Below, piece after piece: positions 6,026 to 12,974 of a DNA stretch of 12,974 nt. This DNA comes from an uncultured Eubacteriales bacterium (GTDB taxonomy: Bacteria > Bacillota_A > Clostridia > Oscillospirales > Acutalibacteraceae). Both the position numbers and the translations under genes were made by a program. The DNA lies in the NCBI GenBank assembly GCA_934454005.1, contig CAKSGI010000041.1, forward strand, positions 1 through 12,974, in the 5' to 3' direction. Every line of letters begins with the position of its first letter. Position 1 is the stretch's first letter. The notes beneath the pieces were generated by a model that saw nothing but the letters and a program-made list of their open reading frames with translations, ran no database searches and was not told where the DNA came from.

Positions 6026-7030
6026 ATGGGGTATAATAAAGATGTATATGAAGCAGCCATTAGAACTTTAGAATTTAGGCGTCAAGATGCTCAGAATGAC
6101 TGTAAATTAAGGCAAAATACATTTTATATGCAATATCCTAGAGCTAAAGAAATAAAAAAGCTTTTATCATCAACGGCAATAAAAGCAGCAAAAGCGGTTT
6201 TAAATGGCTCAGATACAAAAGAACAATTGATGATTTTAAAAAATCAAAATCTTAAATTGCAAAAAGAGCTTTCAGATTTATTGAAATCTTGTGGATTACC
6301 AAGAGATTATCTTGACATAAAATACAAATGTCCTAAATGCGATGATAGAGGTTATATAGATGGCAAAATATGTTTATGCATGAAAGATATCTTGCGTAAA
6401 GAGGCATATGCTAGATTAAATAAGCTTTCTCCGTTTTCTCTTTGCTCATTTGATTCTTTTTCTTTAGATTATTACTCTAATGGACCTTTAAATGGAGGAC
6501 ATGTTTCTGCACGAAAAAGAATGAATGACATATTGAACTATTGTAAAAAATATGCTGATAATTTTAGTTTATCTTCACCGAATCTTTTTATGCAGGGTGC
6601 TACTGGCTTAGGTAAAACACATTTATCACTGGCAATTGCAAGGGCAGCAATAGATAAAGGTTACGGCGTAATATATGGTTCAACACAAAATATAGTTACC
6701 AGGCTTGAAAAAGAAAGATTTAGATATAGTAAAGGAAATGAGAATTTCGATAGCGAACAATATTTAATAGAATGTGATCTTTTAATTTTAGATGATTTGG
6801 GAACAGAATTTTCGACTTCATTTTCAAGTGCACTAATATATAATGTTATAAACTCACGAATGATGGCTGAAAAACCAACTATAATAAGTACAAATTTATC
6901 GCTAAAAGAAATAGAAAAGAATTATTCAGAGCGTTTTGTGTCTAGGATAATGGGTAATAATATAAGATTAGAGTATTTAGGTGAAGATGTGCGTCAGCAG
7001 AAAAGATTTAAAAATATGGGTAAGCGATAA
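6026..7030 (+). CDS. dnaI: DnaI/DnaC-type AAA+ helicase loader
   Basis: This 334-residue ATPase loads the replicative helicase. The N-terminal part is helical (about 1-95). It is followed by a zinc-binding patch with C102-P-K-C105 and C116-L-C118, which in DnaI contacts the helicase. The AAA+ domain has Walker A GATGLGKT (191-198), Walker B LLILDDLG with D246 and D247, a sensor-1 STN (278-280), and arginines R293 and R297 in SERFVSRIMG as candidate arginine-finger or sensor residues. All motifs are intact. The ATG directly follows the dnaD stop with no gap, and its Shine-Dalgarno GGAGG (6013-6017) lies inside dnaD, so translation is coupled. A strong terminator follows. Close to certain for family; the chromosomal rather than phage assignment rests on context. 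Confidence 0.92.
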   Translation: MGYNKDVYEAAIRTLEFRRQDAQNDCKLRQNTFYMQYPRAKEIKKLLSSTAIKAAKAVLNGSDTKEQLMILKNQNLKLQKELSDLLKSCGLPRDYLDIKYKCPKCDDRGYIDGKICLCMKDILRKEAYARLNKLSPFSLCSFDSFSLDYYSNGPLNGGHVSARKRMNDILNYCKKYADNFSLSSPNLFMQGATGLGKTHLSLAIARAAIDKGYGVIYGSTQNIVTRLEKERFRYSKGNENFDSEQYLIECDLLILDDLGTEFSTSFSSALIYNVINSRMMAEKPTIISTNLSLKEIEKNYSERFVSRIMGNNIRLEYLGEDVRQQKRFKNMGKR

Positions 7031-7045
7031 TATTTTTATGAGTTA

Positions 7046-7080
7046 AAAGCCTATCTGTAGTTGAAATACAGATAGGCTTT
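7046..7080. terminator. Intrinsic terminator after dnaI, possibly bidirectional
   Basis: Perfect 14-bp inverted repeat: AAAGCCTATCTGTA (7046-7059) with TACAGATAGGCTTT (7067-7080), a 7-nt loop, then AATTTTT. It lies 15 bases after the dnaI stop and 12 bases from the end of the convergent amidase gene. For that gene the opposite strand gives the same stem followed by TTTTAACT. Confidence 0.9.
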
Positions 7081-7092
7081 AATTTTTGTTGT

Positions 7093-7755
7093 TTATAGGG
7101 AATTTAATTGTTTTTTTACATCATTTCTAAACATATCCATTGTTTTCCCATGGAGTGGCCACCAGTGGGTAATGTCAGGATGATTTGATGCAATGCCTAG
7201 ACTAGCACCCTCGCTATGACATATAATATTTTTTTCTGTTAGATTATATTTTTTGCATAAAAATGCGCATAAATATACTGAGTTATTCCATATTTTATCA
7301 AAATATTCTTGATTTTTAATAAAATCGTATTTTACAATGGTACTGTGATCATTGCTATATGTTATTTCTGGTGGCTCACATATTTCAAATCCAATATAAT
7401 TATTGTTTGCAGGTCCACCGGCGTGCCAACCTCTGTGGTCCCATGGTAAATATTGATATATCGATTTATCATCAACAAAGGCATGAACACATACTTCTCT
7501 ATCTGTTTCTTGAAATTTATAAGATTTGTTCCAATGTTTAAACCAGTCATTAGCCATTACACCTGGTACTGAAGTTGAATGAACCATTATACCTTTTATT
7601 TTAATTTTTTCATTTGTATTATAGCAATCATTATTTGTCATGTAATTTATTATTATAGGGACACTTGTTACGCTGTTTTTGTTTGTATCATTGAAGAAAA
7701 AAATTATAGAAATTATTAGTAAAAATGACATTATTGCTAAAAGAAAATTTTTCAT
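7093..7755 (-). CDS. Membrane-anchored or secreted N-acetylmuramoyl-L-alanine amidase (Amidase_2)
   Basis: This 220-residue zinc amidase would cut the bond between MurNAc and L-alanine in peptidoglycan. Residues 4-21 are a long hydrophobic stretch after MKN, with no clear cleavage site, so it is either an uncleaved membrane anchor or a signal peptide. The Amidase_2/PGRP fold is seen in IKGIMVHST (H59), VCVHAFVDDKSIYQYLPWDHRGWHAG (89-113), IGFEICEP (121-128, E124) and IICHSEG (H170), followed by NHPDITHWW. Likely zinc ligands are H59, H170 and D184. The closest relatives I recall are clostridial and phage endolysin-like amidases, but those lack the N-terminal anchor. No separate cell-wall-binding domain is present. 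ATG 7755 has AAGGAG seven bases upstream (7763-7768). It is transcribed alone, divergent from the amylase across a 142-bp A/T-rich gap in which no good promoter stands out. It may serve wall remodelling, or let a large particle cross the wall; the second is speculation. Confidence 0.85.
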   Translation of the reverse strand: MKNFLLAIMSFLLIISIIFFFNDTNKNSVTSVPIIINYMTNNDCYNTNEKIKIKGIMVHSTSVPGVMANDWFKHWNKSYKFQETDREVCVHAFVDDKSIYQYLPWDHRGWHAGGPANNNYIGFEICEPPEITYSNDHSTIVKYDFIKNQEYFDKIWNNSVYLCAFLCKKYNLTEKNIICHSEGASLGIASNHPDITHWWPLHGKTMDMFRNDVKKQLNSL

Positions 7756-7897
7756 TAGGAATCTCCTTGAAGATATTATAGTAGAATTATAGTGATAAGA
7801 TAATAATTAAACTATTTACTTTTTATAATATTTTATGTATATTATACAGTATGATGGTTTTTATATACTTAATTAGTAATTTTTTGAGGTGATTTAT

Positions 7898-9328
7898 ATG
7901 CGTTTAAGTAAAAAAGCTGCGATGTGTGTTATTTTTTTAATTGTACTAATGGTATGTACTTTTTCTGTTAAAGCAGTAGGCCCAGATTCTATAAAAGAGG
8001 CAGAAACTGCAAAAGGAAGGGCAGATTATAATTTAGCTAATAATTGTCAGGACGGAGCAATTTTACATGCCTGGAATTGGTACTTTAGGGATGTTACTGA
8101 AAATATAGAAGAAATAGCAAAGGCGGGTTATACTAGCGTTCAAGTTTCTCCAATACAGAAGGAAAAAATAGTACCAGAGGGGCTTCCCAGGATTGACAAG
8201 TGGTGGGCGTTATATCAACCTGTTAATTTTAGAATAGGTAATATTTTGGGATCAAGAGAAGAATTTATACAAATGTGTAATAGAGCTCACGAATATGGAG
8301 TTAAAATAATAGTCGATGTTGTTACAAATCACCTTGCGAATGCAGCTGATGATAAAATGTTTGAAGTGTCAGATCAAGTTGATGGTTTTATTAGGGATAA
8401 TCCTAAATTTTGGCATAGTGTTTTACGAACAGCAGATGATGAATCTAGGTTTAATATGACGCAAATGAGTATAGGAATGCCTGATCTTAACACAGGTAAT
8501 AAGGAACTTCAAATGATTATACTAAAATTTTTGAATGATTGCCAAGAATGTGGAGCAGATGGATTTAGGTTTGATGCTGCAAAACATATAGAATTGCCAG
8601 TAGATAAAGAGGAGTTCAGAAGTGATTATTGGCCAACTATAATAGAAGGGGTAAGATCTAAAAATCAAGATACATATATTTATGGTGAGCTATTAAATCC
8701 TAATCAATCGTTATTGCAAGCGTATTCTTGTTATATGAATGTTACTGTTGATGCTTATGCAGATCATGTTAGAAATGCAGTTAGAGATAAAAATGCAGGA
8801 TGGGCATGGAGTTATGCTGTTGATGGGGTTGAACCTAAAAAATTAGTTACATGGGTTGAATCTCATGATGATTATGCTGGAAATAATGGTTGTGGAAAAT
8901 CGACAAGCCTTACAGACAAACAAATTAAATTAGGATGGAGTTTAATTGCAGGAAGAGCAGAATCTGCGCCTATGTTTTTTGTCAGGCCTAAAGATGGTTT
9001 AGTTGGAAGTATAGGCTTTACAGATAATAATATATGGAAAGACCCGATGGTAGTTGCTGCAAACAAGTTTCATAATGATATGATAGGAAAAAGCGAGTAT
9101 ATAAGATTACCAGCTTATTCTGTTTTTATGGTGGAAAGGGGAGATAAAGATGTTATTTTAACTAATGTTGGAGATTGTAATGAATTTATATTAACAAAAA
9201 CTGGATTGGTTGATGGATATTACTTAGACGATAAAGAAATCAACGCATTTTCTGTAAATGGCGGAGTTCTAATGGGAAATATAGCCCCTGAGGAGTCAAT
9301 TATATTAAAAAAAGTAGATATCGAATGA
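7898..9328 (+). CDS. amyE: Secreted alpha-amylase, GH13 (AmyE-like)
   Basis: This 476-residue endo-acting alpha-1,4-glucan hydrolase would degrade starch or glycogen outside the cell. It has a signal peptide (Arg/Lys start, hydrophobic 9-25, likely cleavage after VKA near residue 26). All four GH13 regions are intact: DVVTNH (140-145), GFRFDAAKH with nucleophile D226, YGELL with acid/base E264, and ESHDD with D324. AILHAWNW, the AAKHIELP segment and TWVESHD closely resemble Bacillus AmyE. A small beta-rich C-domain ends it, and the starch-binding module of AmyE is missing. I chose ATG 7898 because the alternative GTG at 7889 lies within the Shine-Dalgarno TGAGGTG (7885-7891), which sits six bases before ATG 7898. 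The stop is TGA. An A/T-only inverted repeat and the DUF421 gene follow. Confidence 0.93.
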   Translation: MRLSKKAAMCVIFLIVLMVCTFSVKAVGPDSIKEAETAKGRADYNLANNCQDGAILHAWNWYFRDVTENIEEIAKAGYTSVQVSPIQKEKIVPEGLPRIDKWWALYQPVNFRIGNILGSREEFIQMCNRAHEYGVKIIVDVVTNHLANAADDKMFEVSDQVDGFIRDNPKFWHSVLRTADDESRFNMTQMSIGMPDLNTGNKELQMIILKFLNDCQECGADGFRFDAAKHIELPVDKEEFRSDYWPTIIEGVRSKNQDTYIYGELLNPNQSLLQAYSCYMNVTVDAYADHVRNAVRDKNAGWAWSYAVDGVEPKKLVTWVESHDDYAGNNGCGKSTSLTDKQIKLGWSLIAGRAESAPMFFVRPKDGLVGSIGFTDNNIWKDPMVVAANKFHNDMIGKSEYIRLPAYSVFMVERGDKDVILTNVGDCNEFILTKTGLVDGYYLDDKEINAFSVNGGVLMGNIAPEESIILKKVDIE

Positions 9329-9346
9329 GTTTTAATTTTATGTTAT

Positions 9347-9390
9347 AAATTAATTTATTTAGAGCATTATAAAATTAAATAAATTAATTT
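9347..9390 (+). repeat. A/T-only inverted repeat just before the DUF421 ribosome site
   Basis: A perfect 15-base inverted repeat, AAATTAATTTATTTA at 9347-9361 and its complement at 9376-9390, with a 14-base loop. It contains no G or C in the stem. The 3' arm ends directly against AGGAG (9391-9395) of the next gene. It could weaken read-through from the amylase or modulate translation of the downstream gene; it lacks the GC core of a normal terminator. Confidence 0.55.
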
Positions 9391-9404
9391 AGGAGTGCAT
9401 AAAT

Positions 9405-10112
9405 ATGGAAATTATAAATGTTGTATTTGCATCTATAGGGTCATTAGTAGTACTGTTTTTGTTAACAAAGATAATGGGATATAGGCAGATGTCGCAATTG
9501 AGCATGTTTGACTATATAAATGGGATAACTATTGGTTCAATAGCTGCAGAAATGGCAACATCTTTGGAGTCTGATTTTTTAAAACCGCTTGTTGCAATGA
9601 TTATTTATGGTTTGTCAGCTGTATTAATTTCATTTTTTACAAGTAAATCTATAAAATTTAGAAGAATAGTTACAGGTAAAAGTTTGATTCTTTATGAAAA
9701 TAATAAGTTATATCAGAATAATTTAAAAAAGGCCAAGTTAGATATAGATGAATTTTTAATTCAATGCAGGAATAGTGGATATTTTAATCTATCGGACATA
9801 CAAACAGCAATTTTAGAATCAAATGGGAAGATAAGTTTTTTACCTGTTAGTGAAAAAAGACCTCTTACACCAAATGATATGAATCTAAATCCTCAAAAAG
9901 AAGATATATTGACTAATGTAATATTAGATGGGAAAATTTTAGAACAAAATTTAAGAGAAACTGGAAACGATGAGCAATGGTTAAAAAAGCAATTGAAGTC
10001 TCAAAATAATATGAAGTTGTCTGATGTTTTTTTAGCCACTTGTGATTGTAATAATAAGTTACAATTTTTTAAAAGAGAGAATAAAGATACTAATAACGAC
10101 AAGTTTCAGTAA
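9405..10112 (+). CDS. YetF/DUF421 family membrane protein
   Basis: This 235-residue member of the YetF (DUF421) family has hydrophobic segments at about residues 5-24, 36-52 and 60-79, then a cytoplasmic or cell-surface mixed alpha/beta domain. Family hallmarks are KIMGYRQMSQLSMFDYINGI (22-41), RRIVTGKSLILYENNKL (86-102), and the CRNSGYFNLSDIQTAILESNG block (111-131) with GKISFLP. The molecular role of YetF proteins is not established; related Bacillus proteins are linked to spore or membrane functions. ATG 9405 has AGGAG nine bases upstream. It lies 76 bases after the amylase stop. The C-terminus is hydrophilic, Asn/Lys-rich and a little longer than the core. Confidence 0.88.
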   Translation: MEIINVVFASIGSLVVLFLLTKIMGYRQMSQLSMFDYINGITIGSIAAEMATSLESDFLKPLVAMIIYGLSAVLISFFTSKSIKFRRIVTGKSLILYENNKLYQNNLKKAKLDIDEFLIQCRNSGYFNLSDIQTAILESNGKISFLPVSEKRPLTPNDMNLNPQKEDILTNVILDGKILEQNLRETGNDEQWLKKQLKSQNNMKLSDVFLATCDCNNKLQFFKRENKDTNNDKFQ

Positions 10113-10171
10113 AGTAATGTTTTATAATTATTTTTCTTATAAACGCAATAGTGACTTCTCATTGCATAAAC

Positions 10172-10200
10172 TTGACAGTGTTAAAAACAAAGGGTACAAT
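10172..10200 (+). promoter_or_regulatory. Sigma-A promoter of the RNase J-gdpP operon
   Basis: TTGACA at 10172-10177, exactly 17 bases, then TACAAT at 10195-10200. A start near 10207 gives a leader of about 175 nt before the GTG at 10382. A second TATAAT at 10283-10288 has no convincing -35 element. The leader is A/T-rich with no clear riboswitch fold; RNase J genes can be self-regulated through their leaders, so a cleavage site here is possible. Confidence 0.75.
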
Positions 10201-10381
10201 AATTATAATATTTGTGTTCGGACTAATCTGCGTTTTATGTAGACTATTTTAATTTATTATAATTATATCTGAGCGGCAAGGATATAATAGAATCTAATTA
10301 TGGGTACTTTATATATAATGCTTTTTTATGGTGCTGTTTAAAAATATTAAAAATTAAATAAAAATAATAGGAGGTAATTTT

Positions 10382-12346
10382 GTGACAACAGAGTCAAAAA
10401 ATAAGAAAACTATTAAATCGATAAAAAGACAATCCCCTGTTTATTCTATGGGTAAGCAAACGGATCAAGTGCTTACGATAAGTAGTAAAGAGTTTAATGA
10501 GGATATGAATTTTAACAATAAACGGGTTAAACAAAATAAAAAAAATAAAAGTAAAAAAGAAATTGACGAAAAAAATATTAAAAATATTGTAGATAAAAAA
10601 GTAGAGAAATCAAAAACAATACAAAGGAAAAATGAGAAAAAAATAAAAAGAAGTACAAAAAATATAAAACAAAATAAAACACCTAAAATGCCGTCAATAA
10701 AAGTAGCTTTTCTTGGAGGACTTAATGAAATTGGCAAAAATATAACTCTGTTTGAATGTGAAGATGATATGTTTTTGCTTGATTGTGGAATGACATTTCC
10801 AGATGGCGAAATGCTTGGTGTGGATTTAGTAATACCGGATTTTTCTTATATAGAAAGAAATAAAAGTAAAATAAAAGGGATAGTAATTACTCATGGTCAT
10901 GAAGATCATATAGGCTCTATACCATACTTACTTAAAGATATTAATTTACCAATTTATGGAACAGCCCTTACTGTGGGACTTATAGGTGGGAAATTAAAAG
11001 AACATAATCTTTTTAACAAAGCTAAATTGAATGTTGTTAAACCTGGCCAAAAAATAAAATTAGGCTGCATGACTATTGAATTTATACATGTTAATCACTC
11101 TATACCAGATGCAGTAGGTGTAGCCATACATTCACCGGCTGGTACTTTGGTTCATACAGGCGACTTTAAAATTGATTGTACTCCGGGTTATGGAGGAATG
11201 ATAGATTTAGCAAGGTTTGCAGAACTGGGAAAACAAGGAGTATTAGCATTATTTGCGGATTCTACAAATGCCGAACGACCAGGGTATACTATGACGGAAC
11301 AAAAGATCAGGAGTTCATTTGAGTTATTATTTAAAAGAGCGGAAAACAATCGAATAATAATAGCTACGTTTGCGTCTAATATTAGTAGAATACAACAGAT
11401 AATAGATTGTGCGTATAAATATGGACGTAAGGTGGCATTCTCAGGCAGAAGTATGATAAACTACATGAATGTTGCAGGGGAACTTGGATATGTTAATGTC
11501 CCAGAAGGTGTAATAATAGATATAGATGTTCTGAATAGATATCCAAAGGAAAAGGTAGTTCTAGTTACCACAGGAAGCCAAGGAGAACCTATGTCTGCAC
11601 TTTCTAGAATGGCAAATTCCGAACATAAAAAAGTAGAAGTGGGGCCGGAGGATTTTATAATAATTTCCGCAAATCCGATACCAGGAAATGAAAAAATGGT
11701 GGGTAGCGTTATAAACGAACTTATGAAACTAGGATGTCAGGTTGTATATGAATCTATGTATGAAGTTCATGTTTCTGGGCATGCATGTAGAGAAGAATTA
11801 AAAATTATACATGGTTTAACAAAACCGCAATATTTTATTCCTGTTCACGGGGAACAAAAGCATTTAATAAAACATGCCGGTTTAGCAGAGAGTATGGGAA
11901 TGAAACCATCTAATATATTTATTGGAGATATAGGTGATGTTGTAGAACTTAATAAAGAATACATGAAAAAACTTCCGGCTATTCCAGCAGGTCGTGTGCT
12001 TGTAGATGGTTTGGGTGTTGGTGATGTTGGAAGTATAGTATTAAGAGATAGAAAACATTTAGGTCAAGATGGGCTTATAGTTGTAGTTTGTACTCTTGAG
12101 CCATCTAGTGGAGATATAGTTTCTGGTCCTGACATTGTATCTAGAGGTTTTGTGTATGTTAGAGAGTCTGAACAGCTTATGGAGGGTGCAAGAAAAAGAG
12201 TGGTTAAAATATTAGAAGATTGCGCCGAGAAAAACGTGCATGAATGGGGAATAATAAAATCTAAAATAAAAGATGAGTTATCAAAATTATTTTATGATAC
12301 CACTAGAAGAAACCCAATGATATTACCCATAATTATGGAAATATAA
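10382..12346 (+). CDS. rnj: Ribonuclease J with long basic N-terminal extension
   Basis: This 654-residue metallo-beta-lactamase/beta-CASP ribonuclease acts as a 5'-to-3' exonuclease and endonuclease in mRNA decay and rRNA maturation. The catalytic core starts near residue 105 (IKVAFLGGLNEIGKN), with the zinc motif HGHEDH (171-176), VNH (H239), HTGD (D261), and further conserved blocks ADSTNAERPG, TGSQGEP and HVSGHA. The core of about 550 residues matches the normal family length. The first ~103 residues are additional, lysine/asparagine-rich, low-complexity and probably disordered, a likely RNA- or protein-binding tail. The start is GTG at 10382 with AGGAGGT at 10369-10375, six bases away. 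The extension has no stop and continues directly from this ribosome site, so it is real coding sequence. GdpP follows after 46 bases with no terminator. An antisense frame over the extension is a shadow of its A-richness. Confidence 0.95.
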   Translation: MTTESKNKKTIKSIKRQSPVYSMGKQTDQVLTISSKEFNEDMNFNNKRVKQNKKNKSKKEIDEKNIKNIVDKKVEKSKTIQRKNEKKIKRSTKNIKQNKTPKMPSIKVAFLGGLNEIGKNITLFECEDDMFLLDCGMTFPDGEMLGVDLVIPDFSYIERNKSKIKGIVITHGHEDHIGSIPYLLKDINLPIYGTALTVGLIGGKLKEHNLFNKAKLNVVKPGQKIKLGCMTIEFIHVNHSIPDAVGVAIHSPAGTLVHTGDFKIDCTPGYGGMIDLARFAELGKQGVLALFADSTNAERPGYTMTEQKIRSSFELLFKRAENNRIIIATFASNISRIQQIIDCAYKYGRKVAFSGRSMINYMNVAGELGYVNVPEGVIIDIDVLNRYPKEKVVLVTTGSQGEPMSALSRMANSEHKKVEVGPEDFIIISANPIPGNEKMVGSVINELMKLGCQVVYESMYEVHVSGHACREELKIIHGLTKPQYFIPVHGEQKHLIKHAGLAESMGMKPSNIFIGDIGDVVELNKEYMKKLPAIPAGRVLVDGLGVGDVGSIVLRDRKHLGQDGLIVVVCTLEPSSGDIVSGPDIVSRGFVYVRESEQLMEGARKRVVKILEDCAEKNVHEWGIIKSKIKDELSKLFYDTTRRNPMILPIIMEI

Positions 12347-12392
12347 TTTTATAAGTTACTAATATATCTTTTGCTTAAAGGGGAGAGATTAA

Positions 12393-12974
12393 GTGAAAAG
12401 AGTCTGGAAAATATCTCCATTTTTTCTGATTATTGATATTTTACTTTTTTTAATGGCATTTATAAGCGTGTTCTATGATATACGGATTTTTTATGTGGAA
12501 ATAAGTATTGCTATTATATCAACGTTGCTTTTTATTATAGGTGCATTAAAGTTTAATAATTATGTTAATTCTGCAGTTAAAAGTGCAGAATTAGCGTTTA
12601 CTGGAAAAAATAAAAATTCATTAGAAAAATTACCGTTTCCGTCTGTAGTTGTCGGCAAAAATTCCGATATAGTTTGGTTTAATACTTACTTTGGCTCATC
12701 TATTGCTCAAAAAAAGGATTATACAGGAGAAAGTATATCTGAATTTATTGATGGAAAATCTATTGAAAAATTCCGTGAAAAAAATATGGCAGATATAAAA
12801 TACAATGGTTTTAGGTATACAGTATTTGGTATTCCTGCAGATGAATTTACAATATTATGTTTTTTAGAGGATACTTACTATAAAGAAGTTAGTTCTGAAT
12901 ATATAAAAAGCAGACCTGCTGTTGCAATAATAATGTTTGACAATAGAGAAGAATTCGAAAGAGAATGCATAGAT
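12393..12974 (+). CDS. gdpP: GdpP-type c-di-AMP phosphodiesterase, N-terminal part (cut by window edge)
   Basis: GTG at 12393, with Shine-Dalgarno AAGGGGAG at 12378-12385, opens a frame of 194 codons running off the right edge. The visible part has two transmembrane helices (about residues 8-27 and 33-52), a PAS-like domain (about 78-160, with PFPSVVVGKNSDIVWFN and ILCFLEDTYY), and the start of a degenerate GGDEF domain (RPAVAIIMFDNREEFERE, near 173). This order is that of GdpP/YybT. The DHH-DHHA1 phosphodiesterase domains that hydrolyse c-di-AMP to pApA should lie beyond the edge and are not seen. It lies 46 bases after RNase J on the same strand with no terminator, so co-transcription is likely. 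c-di-AMP controls potassium and osmolyte balance and wall homeostasis in Bacillota. Confidence 0.88.
   Translation, partial: MKRVWKISPFFLIIDILLFLMAFISVFYDIRIFYVEISIAIISTLLFIIGALKFNNYVNSAVKSAELAFTGKNKNSLEKLPFPSVVVGKNSDIVWFNTYFGSSIAQKKDYTGESISEFIDGKSIEKFREKNMADIKYNGFRYTVFGIPADEFTILCFLEDTYYKEVSSEYIKSRPAVAIIMFDNREEFERECID

Noticed and set aside
2205..7755. The set sheath, tube, DnaD, DnaI-type loader and amidase read as one prophage
   Set aside because: No integrase, capsid, portal, terminase, repressor or att-like repeats are visible. The genes lie on alternating strands with separate promoters and terminators. dnaD-dnaI is a standard chromosomal clostridial pair, so a prophage is not supported.
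7889..7900. GTG at 7889 as the start of the amylase
   Set aside because: It is part of the Shine-Dalgarno GAGGTG. ATG 7898 has proper spacing and gives a normal signal peptide.
10113..10150. Imperfect TTATAA inverted repeat after DUF421 as a terminator
   Set aside because: The stem is short, imperfect and lacks G/C pairs and a T-tract; it is not convincing.
10113..10242. Short frame overlapping the DUF421 3' end as a small gene
   Set aside because: It starts inside DUF421 without a ribosome site and runs through the RNase J promoter; no recognisable features.
10465..10737. 90-codon hydrophobic-looking frame antisense to the RNase J extension
   Set aside because: Its Phe/Leu/Ser content is just the complement of lysine codons; there is no ribosome site or promoter.

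Overview
The window comes from a low-G+C Gram-positive chromosome, most likely a clostridial (Eubacteriales-type) member of the Bacillota. The evidence is strong A+T bias, AGGAGG-type ribosome binding sites, near-consensus TTGACA-N17-TATAAT promoters, a DnaD + DnaI-type primosome pair, RNase J, GdpP, an AmyE-like amylase, a YetF/DUF421 membrane protein and BspA-type secreted leucine-rich-repeat proteins. TGA is used as a stop (amylase), so the standard code applies. BspA-type LRR proteins are common in host-associated clostridia, but no species can be named from this sequence.

Layout. (1) Positions 1-2200 hold two related BspA-type LRR genes on the + strand. The first is cut by the window edge and broken by a nonsense codon inside a recent 165-bp tandem duplication. 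The second is intact, secreted and has its own promoter. Both are followed by nearly the same ~128-bp tail containing a long perfect hairpin. (2) Positions 2205-4713 (- strand) hold a two-gene contractile-tail operon, sheath then inner tube. It has a perfect-consensus promoter and a structured ~168-nt leader in which a hairpin separates the Shine-Dalgarno from the start codon. No baseplate, spike, ATPase or terminator gene lies beside it. (3) Positions 4994-7030 (+) hold the dnaD-dnaI primosome pair and a strong terminator. (4) A membrane-anchored or secreted Amidase_2 peptidoglycan amidase lies on the - strand (7093-7755), divergent from a secreted AmyE-type alpha-amylase (7898-9328). (5) A YetF/DUF421 membrane protein follows. 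(6) RNase J, with an unusually long lysine-rich N-terminal extension and its own strong promoter, is followed by the start of gdpP, probably in one operon.

The housekeeping half (dnaD-dnaI, RNase J, GdpP) shows this is ordinary chromosome. The accessory part worth attention is the LRR / sheath-tube region. It is an isolated sheath-tube module of the kind used by extracellular contractile injection systems or phage-tail-like particles, convergent with and sharing a terminator with a secreted LRR protein gene. The LRR-terminator block has been tandemly duplicated, and the duplicate seems to keep a scrap of the 3' end of the tube gene. What the particle does, and whether the LRR proteins have anything to do with it, cannot be decided from this window.
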